Below, piece after piece: positions 24,386-31,690 of a stretch of DNA of 36,844 nt. This stretch comes from Candidatus Aminicenantota bacterium (GTDB lineage: Bacteria > Acidobacteriota > Aminicenantia > Aminicenantales > Aminicenantaceae). The notes below the pieces were generated by a model. The model was not told where the DNA came from and searched no databases. It saw only the letters and a list, made by a program, of their open reading frames with translations. Within the stretch, counting starts at the first letter, position 1; each line of letters begins with the position of its first letter. The position numbers and the translations under genes were made by a program. The stretch covers positions 1-36,844 of the forward strand of contig JAUWNW010000014.1 of assembly GCA_030612445.1 (NCBI GenBank), written 5' to 3'.

Positions 24386-25490
24386 TGTTATGATTAGCTT
24401 TGGGCAGCTGTACTGTAAATACGCTTCCTTTTCCCGGCTTACTTGTGACTTGGATAGAGCCGTTATGAGCATCGACTATTTTTTTGGCAATGGCCAGTCC
24501 TAATCCCGAACCTTTTTGCTTCTTGTCTTCACTCCGGCTTACCCGGTAGAATTGGTCAAAAAGGTAGGGAATATGCTCTGCGCTGATTCCGATGCCCGTG
24601 TCTTTGATCTCAGTGGTTATATAGGCCTCTTCCTCTTTGATCAGGACGTCTATGGTTCCTTCAGGTTTATTGTATTTGATTGCATTGCTTAATAAGTTTG
24701 AAAATACCTGTTCCAGGGAATCTGAATCTCCCAGGGCGCTATCGCTTCCGGAAATTGAAGATAAAGAAAGAGTGACTTTGTTTTTTTCAGCATAGGGTTT
24801 TAGAAATGCTAATTGTTTGTTAATAAGGTCTTCTAATGAAACTGCTTTGAGTTTATGAACGATCGATCCCCCGTTCATCCTGGCAATATCCAGCCAGTCA
24901 TTTATCAATTCCAGCAGGCTGTTAAGCCGCGCCCTTGCTTTTACCAGCATATCTTTTTGCTTGGGCACTACTTCTCCGGCAATTCCTCCCAGAATGACTT
25001 CAAAGTATTGGCTAATAGCTACCAGCGGGCTGCGAAGTTGGTGAGAAACCATTGTGATAAAATTTTCTTCGATCAACTTTTTTTCCTTTCTAAGAGATTC
25101 GGCTTCCCGAAAAAGTTCTATTCGATCAAGTCCTCGCTTGATTATCAGTCGCAGTTCTTCCGGGGTGAAAGGTTTGGGCAGGAAATCATAGGCCCCCTTC
25201 TTCATGGCGTTTACTGCGGATTCTATGGTAGCATATCCGGTAATGACAATGGGAATGATATTTGAGTCGATCTTTTTGATTTTTTCCAGAACCTCTAGCC
25301 CCCCTATCCCGGGCATTTTAAGGTCTATAAGGACTAAATCAGGTCTTATTTTTTCGACTTTTGCGAGACCGGAATTTCCGTTTTCAGCTGTTTCGGTCAG
25401 AAAACCGTCTTTTTCTAAGATCATCCGGCAGGAATCCCGCATGGATTCTTCATCATCGATGACAACTATACTATGCTTTTGCTTTTTCAT
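24375..25490 (-). CDS. hybrid receiver-histidine kinase
   Basis: 371 residues: an N-terminal receiver (VVIDDEESMRD, phospho-acceptor Asp in LIDLKMPG, KPF near 107) followed directly by a cytoplasmic histidine kinase with H-box MVSHQLRSPL, N-box NLLSNAIKYN, G1 DTGIGI, F-box LFDQFYR and G2 GSGLGLAIAKK. There is no membrane segment or PAS domain, so it is a soluble relay in which the receiver probably gates kinase activity. It lies between hdrA and hypB in the operon; 119 non-coding bases separate it from hdrA. Likely partners are the two single-domain receivers encoded at the head of the operon (inference). Confidence 0.9.
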   Translation of the reverse strand: MKKQKHSIVVIDDEESMRDSCRMILEKDGFLTETAENGNSGLAKVEKIRPDLVLIDLKMPGIGGLEVLEKIKKIDSNIIPIVITGYATIESAVNAMKKGAYDFLPKPFTPEELRLIIKRGLDRIELFREAESLRKEKKLIEENFITMVSHQLRSPLVAISQYFEVILGGIAGEVVPKQKDMLVKARARLNSLLELINDWLDIARMNGGSIVHKLKAVSLEDLINKQLAFLKPYAEKNKVTLSLSSISGSDSALGDSDSLEQVFSNLLSNAIKYNKPEGTIDVLIKEEEAYITTEIKDTGIGISAEHIPYLFDQFYRVSRSEDKKQKGSGLGLAIAKKIVDAHNGSIQVTSKPGKGSVFTVQLPKANHNNAS

Positions 25491-25609
25491 CTGAAACCTC
25501 TCGCAAAGGTAATGTTACTACGAGTTGCGTACTAAAAACCAGCGCATATTTTACCAGTGATTATGCTATTTCGCAACTGCTACAAACTATCAGCTGTTTT
25601 TCTTGCTCA

Positions 25610-28600
25610 CTATGATAGAATGCCTGCGATTTCGGCAATTATCTGCTTGTCTGAGAAATGTTTGGCTGATGCAGCTGAAGAAGGGCAGGAAGCGACACAT
25701 GTTCCACATCCTTTACATAGAGCTTCATTGACTACGCAAATACCTTTTTCTTCATCAAACGTGATTGAACCGTAGGGGCAGAGGTTAAGGCATATATGGC
25801 ATCCAGCACAGAGTTCCGGGTCGATTACCGACTGGATCGGCTCTACTTCGATTTCTTTTTTTGCTATATTGGCCAGGATACGCGCCGCTGCTGAGCTTGC
25901 CTGAGCGACTGTGTCAGGGATATCCTTGGGGCCCTGGCAGCATCCAGCTAGGAAAACTCCGTCTGTTGTTGTTGCGGTCGGGTCTAGTTTGGGATGTTTT
26001 TCCAGTAAGAAACCGTCTGGACTTTTGCTTAAGGAGAAAATGCGCTTGACTTTTTCTGAATCAGCCTGTGCTTCTATAGCATTACACAGAATGACCATAT
26101 CAACAGGGATTTCCCTGTATTTATGGGCAAGAGTGTCTTCGCAGCGGATTATTAGGGGCTGATCCTCATCATCAGGGCGGCCGTGTTTGATCACTTCTGC
26201 AACTTTTCCCCGGATAATATTTACATCTTCTTCCAGGATCCGGGAGTAGAATTCTTCGTATCCCTTACCAAAAGCGCGCATATCAATATAGAACTGATAG
26301 ATTTCCGCATTTGTTTTGTCAGTGATGAGATGGGCGAACTTGAGCGCATACATACAGCAGACCCTGGAACAATAGGCGTGGTAGTTTACATCACGCGAGC
26401 CAACACAATGGATGATTCCGATAGCGCGGGGTTCCTTCCCGTTTTTCATTTTGATTTTTCCCTCGGTTGGGCCGGTAGAATTGACTAATCTTTCAAATTC
26501 AAGGCTAGTAATAACATTTTTGAAAGTGCCGTATCCATAAGGAGTAAGGCAGCCTGAGTTTATAGTTTGGAATCCGGTTGTAACCAGCACCTGCCCTACC
26601 TTGATCTCCTTGATCTCATCCTTCATCTCATGGTTTATAGCTTTTGGTTCGCAAACCTCTTCACAAGCCCTGCATTCGATACAGATACCGCAGTTTAAGC
26701 ATCTTGAGGCTTCTTTTTTAGCTTCTTCTTCGCTGTAACCCAATTCTACTTCATCAAAATTTGTTTTTCGCTGTTTTGGATCCAACTCTTTCATGCTAGT
26801 GCGGGGCACTTTAGGAGTATCTTTAAATTTAGGAGCATAACTATAGGGCCGGCTGTTTTCATCTCGTTCCGGAAGGGGATTGTTTCGTCTGGTTTGGAAG
26901 TTTTCCAGAGGTTCTTCATTGATATATTTATCAATGGATTCTGCAGCTCGTTTTCCGTCTCCCATTGCTGTAATGACTGCATCAGGGCCGTGGGCTGCAT
27001 CTCCTCCGGCGAATATTCCCTGGACAGAGGTCATCATGCTTTCCTGGTCTACTTCAAAAGTGTTCCATCTTGTGAGTTTGAAATCGGAGTTTTCTTTAAC
27101 AAATTCTATTCCCGGAGATTGGCTGACTGCAATGATTATTGTATTGGTATCACGGTCATATTCGCTTCCTTCAATTGGAACAGGACGCCGGCGGCCGCTT
27201 GAATCCGGTTCTCCAAGTTCCATTCTGATGCATTTCATGCCAGTGACTTTTCCGGATTTTCCCAACACTTCGACCGGGGCAGTAAGATATTCGATCTTCA
27301 CGCCTTCTTTCTCAGCTGCGTAGATCTCTACTTCTTCCGCAGGCATCTCTTTGCGGGTTCTTCTGTAGAGTATAGTCACTTCCTTTGCTCCGCAGCGTAA
27401 GGCGGTGCGGGCTGAATCGATGGCCGTGTTGCCGCCTCCGATGACAGCAACCCGTTCTCCCACTGGTTGAGCAGTGCCGAGATTGATATTGCGGAGAAAA
27501 TCCACACCATGGTAAACTCCCTCGTTTTTTGCTTCACCGGGAATATCCATTTTAAGACTCTTATGGGCGCCGGTAGCAATATATATTGCTTTGCATCCAT
27601 CTTTTTTCAGCTTATCGAAAGTGATATCTTTTCCCAGGGTAGTATTGGTTTTAATGGTTACTCCCATGCTTTTTATATATTCAATTTCAGCGTTGAGGAT
27701 TTTTTTGGGCAGACGGTACTCCGGAATTCCCACTGCCAGCATACCGCCGCATACCGGAAGTTTTTCGAAAATAACGGGCTCATATCCTTTTAGCGCCAAG
27801 TCGTGAGCGCATACAAGGCCGGAGGGACCGGAACCGATGATTGCTACTTTTTCGCTTCTTTTGTTTTCGATCTTTGGGGGTTCGGGTTTTCCTTTGTTTG
27901 CAATTTCCCAGTCGATCACAAAACGTTTAATGTTTTTAATGGAAACTGGTTCATCCACAAATTTCCGGTTGCATTCTGTTTCACAGGGATGGAAGCACAC
28001 TCTTCCGCATACACTGGGAAGGGCGTTTTGCTTACGGATAAGCCGGGCGGCTTCTTCAAACCTGCCTTCTGCTACAAGCCCGATATAGCCTGCTGCTTCC
28101 TGATTAATGGGACATGTTTTCCGGCAGGGTGCCCGGTCTTCTTTGTCAATGATAAAAGTGTTGGGAATAGCCTGGGGAAAGGTTTTGTAAATTGCAGTTC
28201 TGTCCGCTTGATTTTCTTCAAACGGATTAGGAACTTTCACCGGGCAGACAGCAGAGCATTCTCCGCAGGAAGTACAGTTGTCTGCGACATAGCGAGCTTT
28301 TTTCCTGACTTTGATCTTAAAATTCCCCATCGAGCCTTCTACTTCTTCTACTTCACTGTAGCTAAGCAGTTCAATATTTTCATGCTGGGCGACGGAGACC
28401 ATTTTTGGGGTTAGAATACAGGCGGAACAATCAAGAGTTGGGAAAGTCTTATCGAACTTAGCCATTTTTCCGCCAATCGTGGATTCCTTTTCGACCAAAT
28501 AGACTTTGTTTCCTGACTCGGCGATCTCAAGAGCGGCTTGAATACCTGCAATTCCTGCGCCTACGATGAGAGTGTCGGGGTGCACATCAACTTTGAATGT

Positions 28601-29011
28601 TTCCAATGGTTGCTGAAAAGCTACCCGGTTGATTGCTGCCCTGATCAGGGCCTTAGCTTTTTTTGTGGCAGCGTTGGTATCCTTATGTACCCAAGAGCAC
28701 TGCTCCCTGATATTGACCATCTGGAAGAGATATTTGTTCAGGCCTGCTTTTTCACAGGCTTTCCGAAAAGTAGTCTCATGCATCAGGGGGGAGCAGGAAG
28801 CCACTACAACGCGGTTAAGATTTTTTTCCTTGATGTCCTGGACGATAAGTTCCTGCCCGGGCTCAGAGCACATGAATTTATAATCACGAGCAATAGTGAC
28901 CATAGGTTCCTCTGCAATTTCGCCTCTTGTATTTTCAACATCGACTATACCGGCAATATTTGAGCCGCAGTGGCAGATATATACACCGATTCTAACCTCA
29001 TTATCATTCAT
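25610..29011 (-). CDS. hdrA: HdrA with inserted GltD-type NADPH oxidoreductase module
   Basis: 1133 residues, much longer than canonical HdrA (about 650-700). HdrA N-terminal region: GVYICHCGSN (9-18), EQCSWVHKD, FAD Rossmann LIVGAGIAGIQAAL (about 149-162), LDCSACILTPKM, and first ferredoxin motif CTSCGECSAVCP (246-257). From about 291 a complete GltD/NfnB-like module intervenes: cysteines of CRKTCPI and CGRVCFHPCETEC, FAD motif IIGSGPSG (391-398), NADPH motif VIGGGNTAID (523-532), and GIFAGGD. HdrA resumes at about 770 with CLNCGICIECRACEEVCEP and ends with two [4Fe-4S] motifs (1068-1110). Three flavin/NAD(P) nucleotide-binding sites are implied. It should couple NADPH, ferredoxin and the HdrBC electron acceptor, possibly by flavin-based bifurcation (inference). 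It overlaps hdrB by ATGA. Confidence 0.9.
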   Translation of the reverse strand: MNDNEVRIGVYICHCGSNIAGIVDVENTRGEIAEEPMVTIARDYKFMCSEPGQELIVQDIKEKNLNRVVVASCSPLMHETTFRKACEKAGLNKYLFQMVNIREQCSWVHKDTNAATKKAKALIRAAINRVAFQQPLETFKVDVHPDTLIVGAGIAGIQAALEIAESGNKVYLVEKESTIGGKMAKFDKTFPTLDCSACILTPKMVSVAQHENIELLSYSEVEEVEGSMGNFKIKVRKKARYVADNCTSCGECSAVCPVKVPNPFEENQADRTAIYKTFPQAIPNTFIIDKEDRAPCRKTCPINQEAAGYIGLVAEGRFEEAARLIRKQNALPSVCGRVCFHPCETECNRKFVDEPVSIKNIKRFVIDWEIANKGKPEPPKIENKRSEKVAIIGSGPSGLVCAHDLALKGYEPVIFEKLPVCGGMLAVGIPEYRLPKKILNAEIEYIKSMGVTIKTNTTLGKDITFDKLKKDGCKAIYIATGAHKSLKMDIPGEAKNEGVYHGVDFLRNINLGTAQPVGERVAVIGGGNTAIDSARTALRCGAKEVTILYRRTRKEMPAEEVEIYAAEKEGVKIEYLTAPVEVLGKSGKVTGMKCIRMELGEPDSSGRRRPVPIEGSEYDRDTNTIIIAVSQSPGIEFVKENSDFKLTRWNTFEVDQESMMTSVQGIFAGGDAAHGPDAVITAMGDGKRAAESIDKYINEEPLENFQTRRNNPLPERDENSRPYSYAPKFKDTPKVPRTSMKELDPKQRKTNFDEVELGYSEEEAKKEASRCLNCGICIECRACEEVCEPKAINHEMKDEIKEIKVGQVLVTTGFQTINSGCLTPYGYGTFKNVITSLEFERLVNSTGPTEGKIKMKNGKEPRAIGIIHCVGSRDVNYHAYCSRVCCMYALKFAHLITDKTNAEIYQFYIDMRAFGKGYEEFYSRILEEDVNIIRGKVAEVIKHGRPDDEDQPLIIRCEDTLAHKYREIPVDMVILCNAIEAQADSEKVKRIFSLSKSPDGFLLEKHPKLDPTATTTDGVFLAGCCQGPKDIPDTVAQASSAAARILANIAKKEIEVEPIQSVIDPELCAGCHICLNLCPYGSITFDEEKGICVVNEALCKGCGTCVASCPSSAASAKHFSDKQIIAEIAGILS

Positions 29012-29886
29012 TTTAATCCCTCCGCAGCATTTTCTTTTAGTTCAAAAGGAATAAGTGCCCGGTTAAGTCCCAACTCTTTTGGAGAGCCGCCCAGTGCTAA
29101 CCCCAGAGCCTGAGTGAAAAACAGAACCGGAATATTGAAATCAGTTTTAAATTTTTTATTTATCTTTTTTTGGTATGCCTCAAGATTTATTTGACATAAA
29201 GGACATGTGGTTATAATTGCTTCAGCTCCGTTTTCTTGGGCGGATTCTAAAATTTTTCTATTGAGATCCAACCCTAGTTCGGGATAAGTGGTCATAAGCA
29301 TCCCCCCGCAGCATTGGACTTTCAGGGGGAAATAGACATTTTCTGCACCAAGAGCTTTGAATAACAAGTCCATCATCTGGGGATTATCCTTGTCATCAAG
29401 GCCTCTGTCGGGGCGTACTATCTGGCCGCCATAATATGGGGCGATTTTCAGCCCGGTTAAGGATCTTGTAGCTTTTGCGGAAATGGTTTTAATACCTACA
29501 TCATTGACCAGGACTTCCAGGGGATGGCGGACGTCCAAGCTCAAGTTGTACTTAAGGTCGTCTTGCCTTAAGGCCTGGTTGACTTTTTCCCGCATAATGA
29601 AATTGTTTTTCATAATGTAATTGGTTTTGTATAAGATGGTATAGCAAGCGCTGCATGGAGAGACTATATCCTGGCTGGATTTTTTCTCTGCTTTGGCCAG
29701 ATTTCTTGCTGATATGACAAGAGATATCGTTTCTTTGGTGGACATATAAGATGTTGCACCGCAGCAGTTCCAGTCTTCGATCTCATTTAGGGTAAGGTTT
29801 AAAGCTTTAAAGACATAGAAGAGGGACTCCTCATAGCCTTTAGCTGATGTTTTTATGCTACAGCCTGGGTAATACGTGTACTCCAT
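29008..29886 (-). CDS. hdrB: HdrB-like CCG-domain iron-sulfur subunit
   Basis: 292 residues with two CCG domains. First set complete: C9, C41-C42-G, C78 and C81. Second set: C192-C193-G, C228 and C231, but the residue expected to be Cys before them is Gly154 (PYYGGQIVRP; codon GGC at 29425-29427). In HdrB of methanogens the two non-cubane [4Fe-4S] clusters each use five cysteines and reduce a heterodisulfide. Loss of one ligand suggests an altered second cluster. Partner of HdrC upstream and HdrA downstream. The physiological disulfide is unknown, since the methanogen substrate CoM-S-S-CoB is not expected here. Confidence 0.9.
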   Translation of the reverse strand: MEYTYYPGCSIKTSAKGYEESLFYVFKALNLTLNEIEDWNCCGATSYMSTKETISLVISARNLAKAEKKSSQDIVSPCSACYTILYKTNYIMKNNFIMREKVNQALRQDDLKYNLSLDVRHPLEVLVNDVGIKTISAKATRSLTGLKIAPYYGGQIVRPDRGLDDKDNPQMMDLLFKALGAENVYFPLKVQCCGGMLMTTYPELGLDLNRKILESAQENGAEAIITTCPLCQINLEAYQKKINKKFKTDFNIPVLFFTQALGLALGGSPKELGLNRALIPFELKENAAEGLK

Positions 29887-29951
29887 TTTTACCTCCGGAT
29901 TTTCTTAAGGAGAGGGCAGGGAAAGGAATAAGCATGAATGTATTATTTCAA

Positions 29952-30575
29952 TTAAGATTCCTGTAAAGGAACAATATTTTCCATAACCTCTGCTTCTTTA
30001 AGTATACGGGAAAACTTTTTAGCGCTTTTGATTTTATGGGGGAGAAATCCGATTCGGCCTTTTAAGGCTAATTTTATGAACAGGGGCATCATTCCCAAGA
30101 GTTTAAAAGGATTAGTTCTTAAAAAATATAAAATAATCAATCCTGGTTCATAACTCCGGCCGAATATATTGGTTATACTTACGAATGACTTTGACAGGGC
30201 GAAAACAGGGAACCGTTTTGGAAAGATCTTGTTTTCTATTGCCAGCCGTTTTAGGGCATAGAGAATATCTGTAACCATTACTCCCTGAGGACACCTGACA
30301 GTACAGGAATAGCAGGATGCACATATCCAGATAGTACGGCTGGATAAAATAGACTCGATATCACCTGCTCTAAAAAGAGCGATGACCTCACGGGGAGTAA
30401 TGTCCATCATATAACTGACCGGGCATGCTCCTGTGCAGGTCCCACATTGAATGCATTTTTTCAGGCTTTCTCCCCCGGGAATATTTTTAACTTGTAAAAG
30501 AAACGAGTCTCTGAGTTTTTTCTCTTTTTTGCTTAATGTCCCCGGAATATGAATTTTTTTGACATTTACTGTCAT
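29952..30575 (-). CDS. hdrC: HdrC-like ferredoxin subunit
   Basis: 207 residues with two [4Fe-4S] motifs, CIQCGTCTGACPVSYM (from about 38) and CASCYSCTVRCPQG (from about 75), then a helical C-terminal extension. HdrC passes electrons from HdrA to HdrB. Its start overlaps the end of the receiver gene upstream (ATGA at 30572-30575), so the phospho-receiver and the iron-sulfur subunit are translationally coupled. Hydrophobic residues in the C-terminal part (IILYFLRTNPF, LGMMPLFIKLAL) are amphipathic rather than clear membrane segments. Confidence 0.9.
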   Translation of the reverse strand: MTVNVKKIHIPGTLSKKEKKLRDSFLLQVKNIPGGESLKKCIQCGTCTGACPVSYMMDITPREVIALFRAGDIESILSSRTIWICASCYSCTVRCPQGVMVTDILYALKRLAIENKIFPKRFPVFALSKSFVSITNIFGRSYEPGLIILYFLRTNPFKLLGMMPLFIKLALKGRIGFLPHKIKSAKKFSRILKEAEVMENIVPLQES

Positions 30576-30979
30576 TTTTTTAGAAGCCTTTCAATTCTGG
30601 AGAGAAGGTCATCCGGTTTTACGGGCTTGTCGATATAATCATCCGGGCCGCTAAGTCCCTGATCATCACCTTTAAACTGAAATCTAGAGCCTGTCATTTC
30701 TTTGACTGCAGAAACGAAAATTACGGGAGTGTTTTTTACACTAGTGAATTCTTTTGAACTTTTAATAGCATTACACATGGAGAATCCGTCAAAAAGGCTG
30801 TCCATCATGATGTCGAGGAGAATAAGATTCGGTTTTTCTTTCAGGATCTTTTTTTTGCCTTCCTCCGGGTTGGCGGCAGTGACAACTTCATATAGAGCTG
30901 CTTGAAGAATAGCTGTCACAGCGTTTCTGAAATCTGGATCATCATCGATGATCATAATTTTTGCTTTTGCATTTTCCAT
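30572..30979 (-). CDS. single-domain response regulator (receiver 2)
   Basis: 135 residues of receiver domain only: MIIDDDPDFRN, phospho-acceptor Asp in LILLDIMMDS, VSAVKE and DYIDKPVKPDDLL. No output domain. The loop after beta-4 carries an extra insert (TGSRFQFKGDDQGLSGPD), which is unusual and may be a partner-docking site. It starts one base after the preceding receiver ends and overlaps hdrC. Probably a phosphate relay protein for the hybrid kinase in the same operon (inference). Confidence 0.9.
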   Translation of the reverse strand: MENAKAKIMIIDDDPDFRNAVTAILQAALYEVVTAANPEEGKKKILKEKPNLILLDIMMDSLFDGFSMCNAIKSSKEFTSVKNTPVIFVSAVKEMTGSRFQFKGDDQGLSGPDDYIDKPVKPDDLLSRIERLLKK

Positions 30980-31354
30980 TTAATTCCTCCTAAAAACATT
31001 ATTAATTGCTAATTTTAACTCTTCTTTTCCAAATGACTTTATGAAATAAAAGAAGATATCTTCTGCTCTAACCCGGGCCTCCAGCTCTTTTGTATTGTGA
31101 TTGCTGGTCATGATTATTTTTATATCCGGGTTGATATTCTTAAGAATCGATACCGCTTCGTATCCTTTCATCTCCGGTATGTTTACATCCAGGATAAGAC
31201 AGTGAAAATCGCTTATAGAAAACTCTCTGATAGCCATATTAAGTCCTTCAGCAGTATAAACAATATAATTTTCTGCCTTCAGAAATGATGCTAATACAGT
31301 TCTTTCATCATGGTTAGAGTCTATGATAAGTATTTTTTTATCTGCAATGGCCAT
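30980..31354 (-). CDS. single-domain response regulator (receiver 1)
   Basis: 124 residues of receiver fold: ILIIDSNHDERT at the N-terminus with one acidic pocket position as Asn or His rather than Asp, phospho-acceptor Asp in CLILDVNIPEM, MTSNHN in place of the usual conserved MT/S-A segment, and FIKSFGKEEL with the conserved Lys. No output domain. First gene of the long reverse operon; AAGGAAC precedes its ATG and a near-consensus sigma-54 promoter lies about 30 bases upstream (31381-31399). Confidence 0.88.
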   Translation of the reverse strand: MAIADKKILIIDSNHDERTVLASFLKAENYIVYTAEGLNMAIREFSISDFHCLILDVNIPEMKGYEAVSILKNINPDIKIIMTSNHNTKELEARVRAEDIFFYFIKSFGKEELKLAINNVFRRN

Positions 31355-31380
31355 TTAATAAGTTCCTTCACTCCTTCTTT

Positions 31381-31399
31381 AATGCAATTATTGTGCCAA
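31381..31399 (-). promoter_or_regulatory. sigma-54 (-24/-12) promoter of the receiver-hdr-hyp operon
   Basis: Reverse-strand TTGGCACAATAATTGCATT fits the sigma-54 consensus TGGCAC-N5-TTGCA, with GG and GC elements separated by exactly 10 bases. It lies about 27 bases upstream of the receiver-1 ATG, giving a leader of about 15 bases. Firing requires an AAA+ enhancer-binding activator, none of which is encoded in the window. Confidence 0.75.
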
Positions 31400-31516
31400 T
31401 AGCAGATGCTTTTGATAAGGCATAATGAATTATGCATCTTCCAGAAAACAAAGAAGATAAACCCGAGATTCAGGTGAGAAATAAATGCCATTATTTAAGT
31501 TGATGGGAAAATGGGG

Positions 31517-31546
31517 AATATTTCCCTAGCTGTGATTAATATTTCC
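31517..31546. promoter_or_regulatory. possible upstream activator site, paired AATATTTCC
   Basis: AATATTTCC occurs at 31517-31525 and again at 31538-31546, exactly 21 bases (two helical turns) apart, 120-165 bases upstream of the sigma-54 promoter, with GGGAA/TTCCC palindromic flanks. Spacing and distance fit an enhancer for a sigma-54 activator. Inference only. Confidence 0.35.
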
Positions 31547-31559
31547 TATGGGAAAAGCC

Positions 31560-31583
31560 GGGCCTGCCCTAGCGGGCAGGCCC
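31560..31583 (-). terminator. hairpin downstream of the hydrogenase operon
   Basis: Perfect 10-base stem GGGCCTGCCC (31560-31569) and GGGCAGGCCC (31574-31583) with loop TAGC. On the reverse strand it is followed by GGCTTTTCCC, a weak T-tract. It separates the hydrogenase operon from the receiver-hdr promoter. It could alternatively be a protein-binding palindrome. Confidence 0.55.
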
Positions 31584-31607
31584 TTATATGGGTATATTAG
31601 AATAAAA

Positions 31608-31674
31608 AATCGCCCAGAGGCTTTATAATTTGATGCAGGAAGATAAAGGTGGGAAATCACCTAGCCGGACGATT
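31608..31674 (-). terminator. branched terminator-like structure after the hydrogenase large-subunit gene
   Basis: On the reverse strand, AATCGTCC (31674-31667) pairs with GGGCGATT (31615-31608, one G-T wobble) and is followed immediately by a run of T. Inside the loop is a small hairpin AGGTG-ATTTCC-CACCT. It begins about 16 bases past the stop codon. It reads as an intrinsic terminator with an unusually large, structured loop. Confidence 0.5.
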
Positions 31675-31690
31675 CTTCTCTTCATCTTTT

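Noticed and set aside
27803-28414. Forward frame of 203 codons inside hdrA
   Set aside because: Antisense shadow of the strongly conserved HdrA-GltD coding sequence.
31600-31680. Possible riboswitch near the hydrogenase and Hdr operons
   Set aside because: It lies downstream of the hydrogenase stop and upstream of the other operon's promoter, so it would be a 3' element; no known riboswitch consensus is recognised. Kept as a terminator-like structure.
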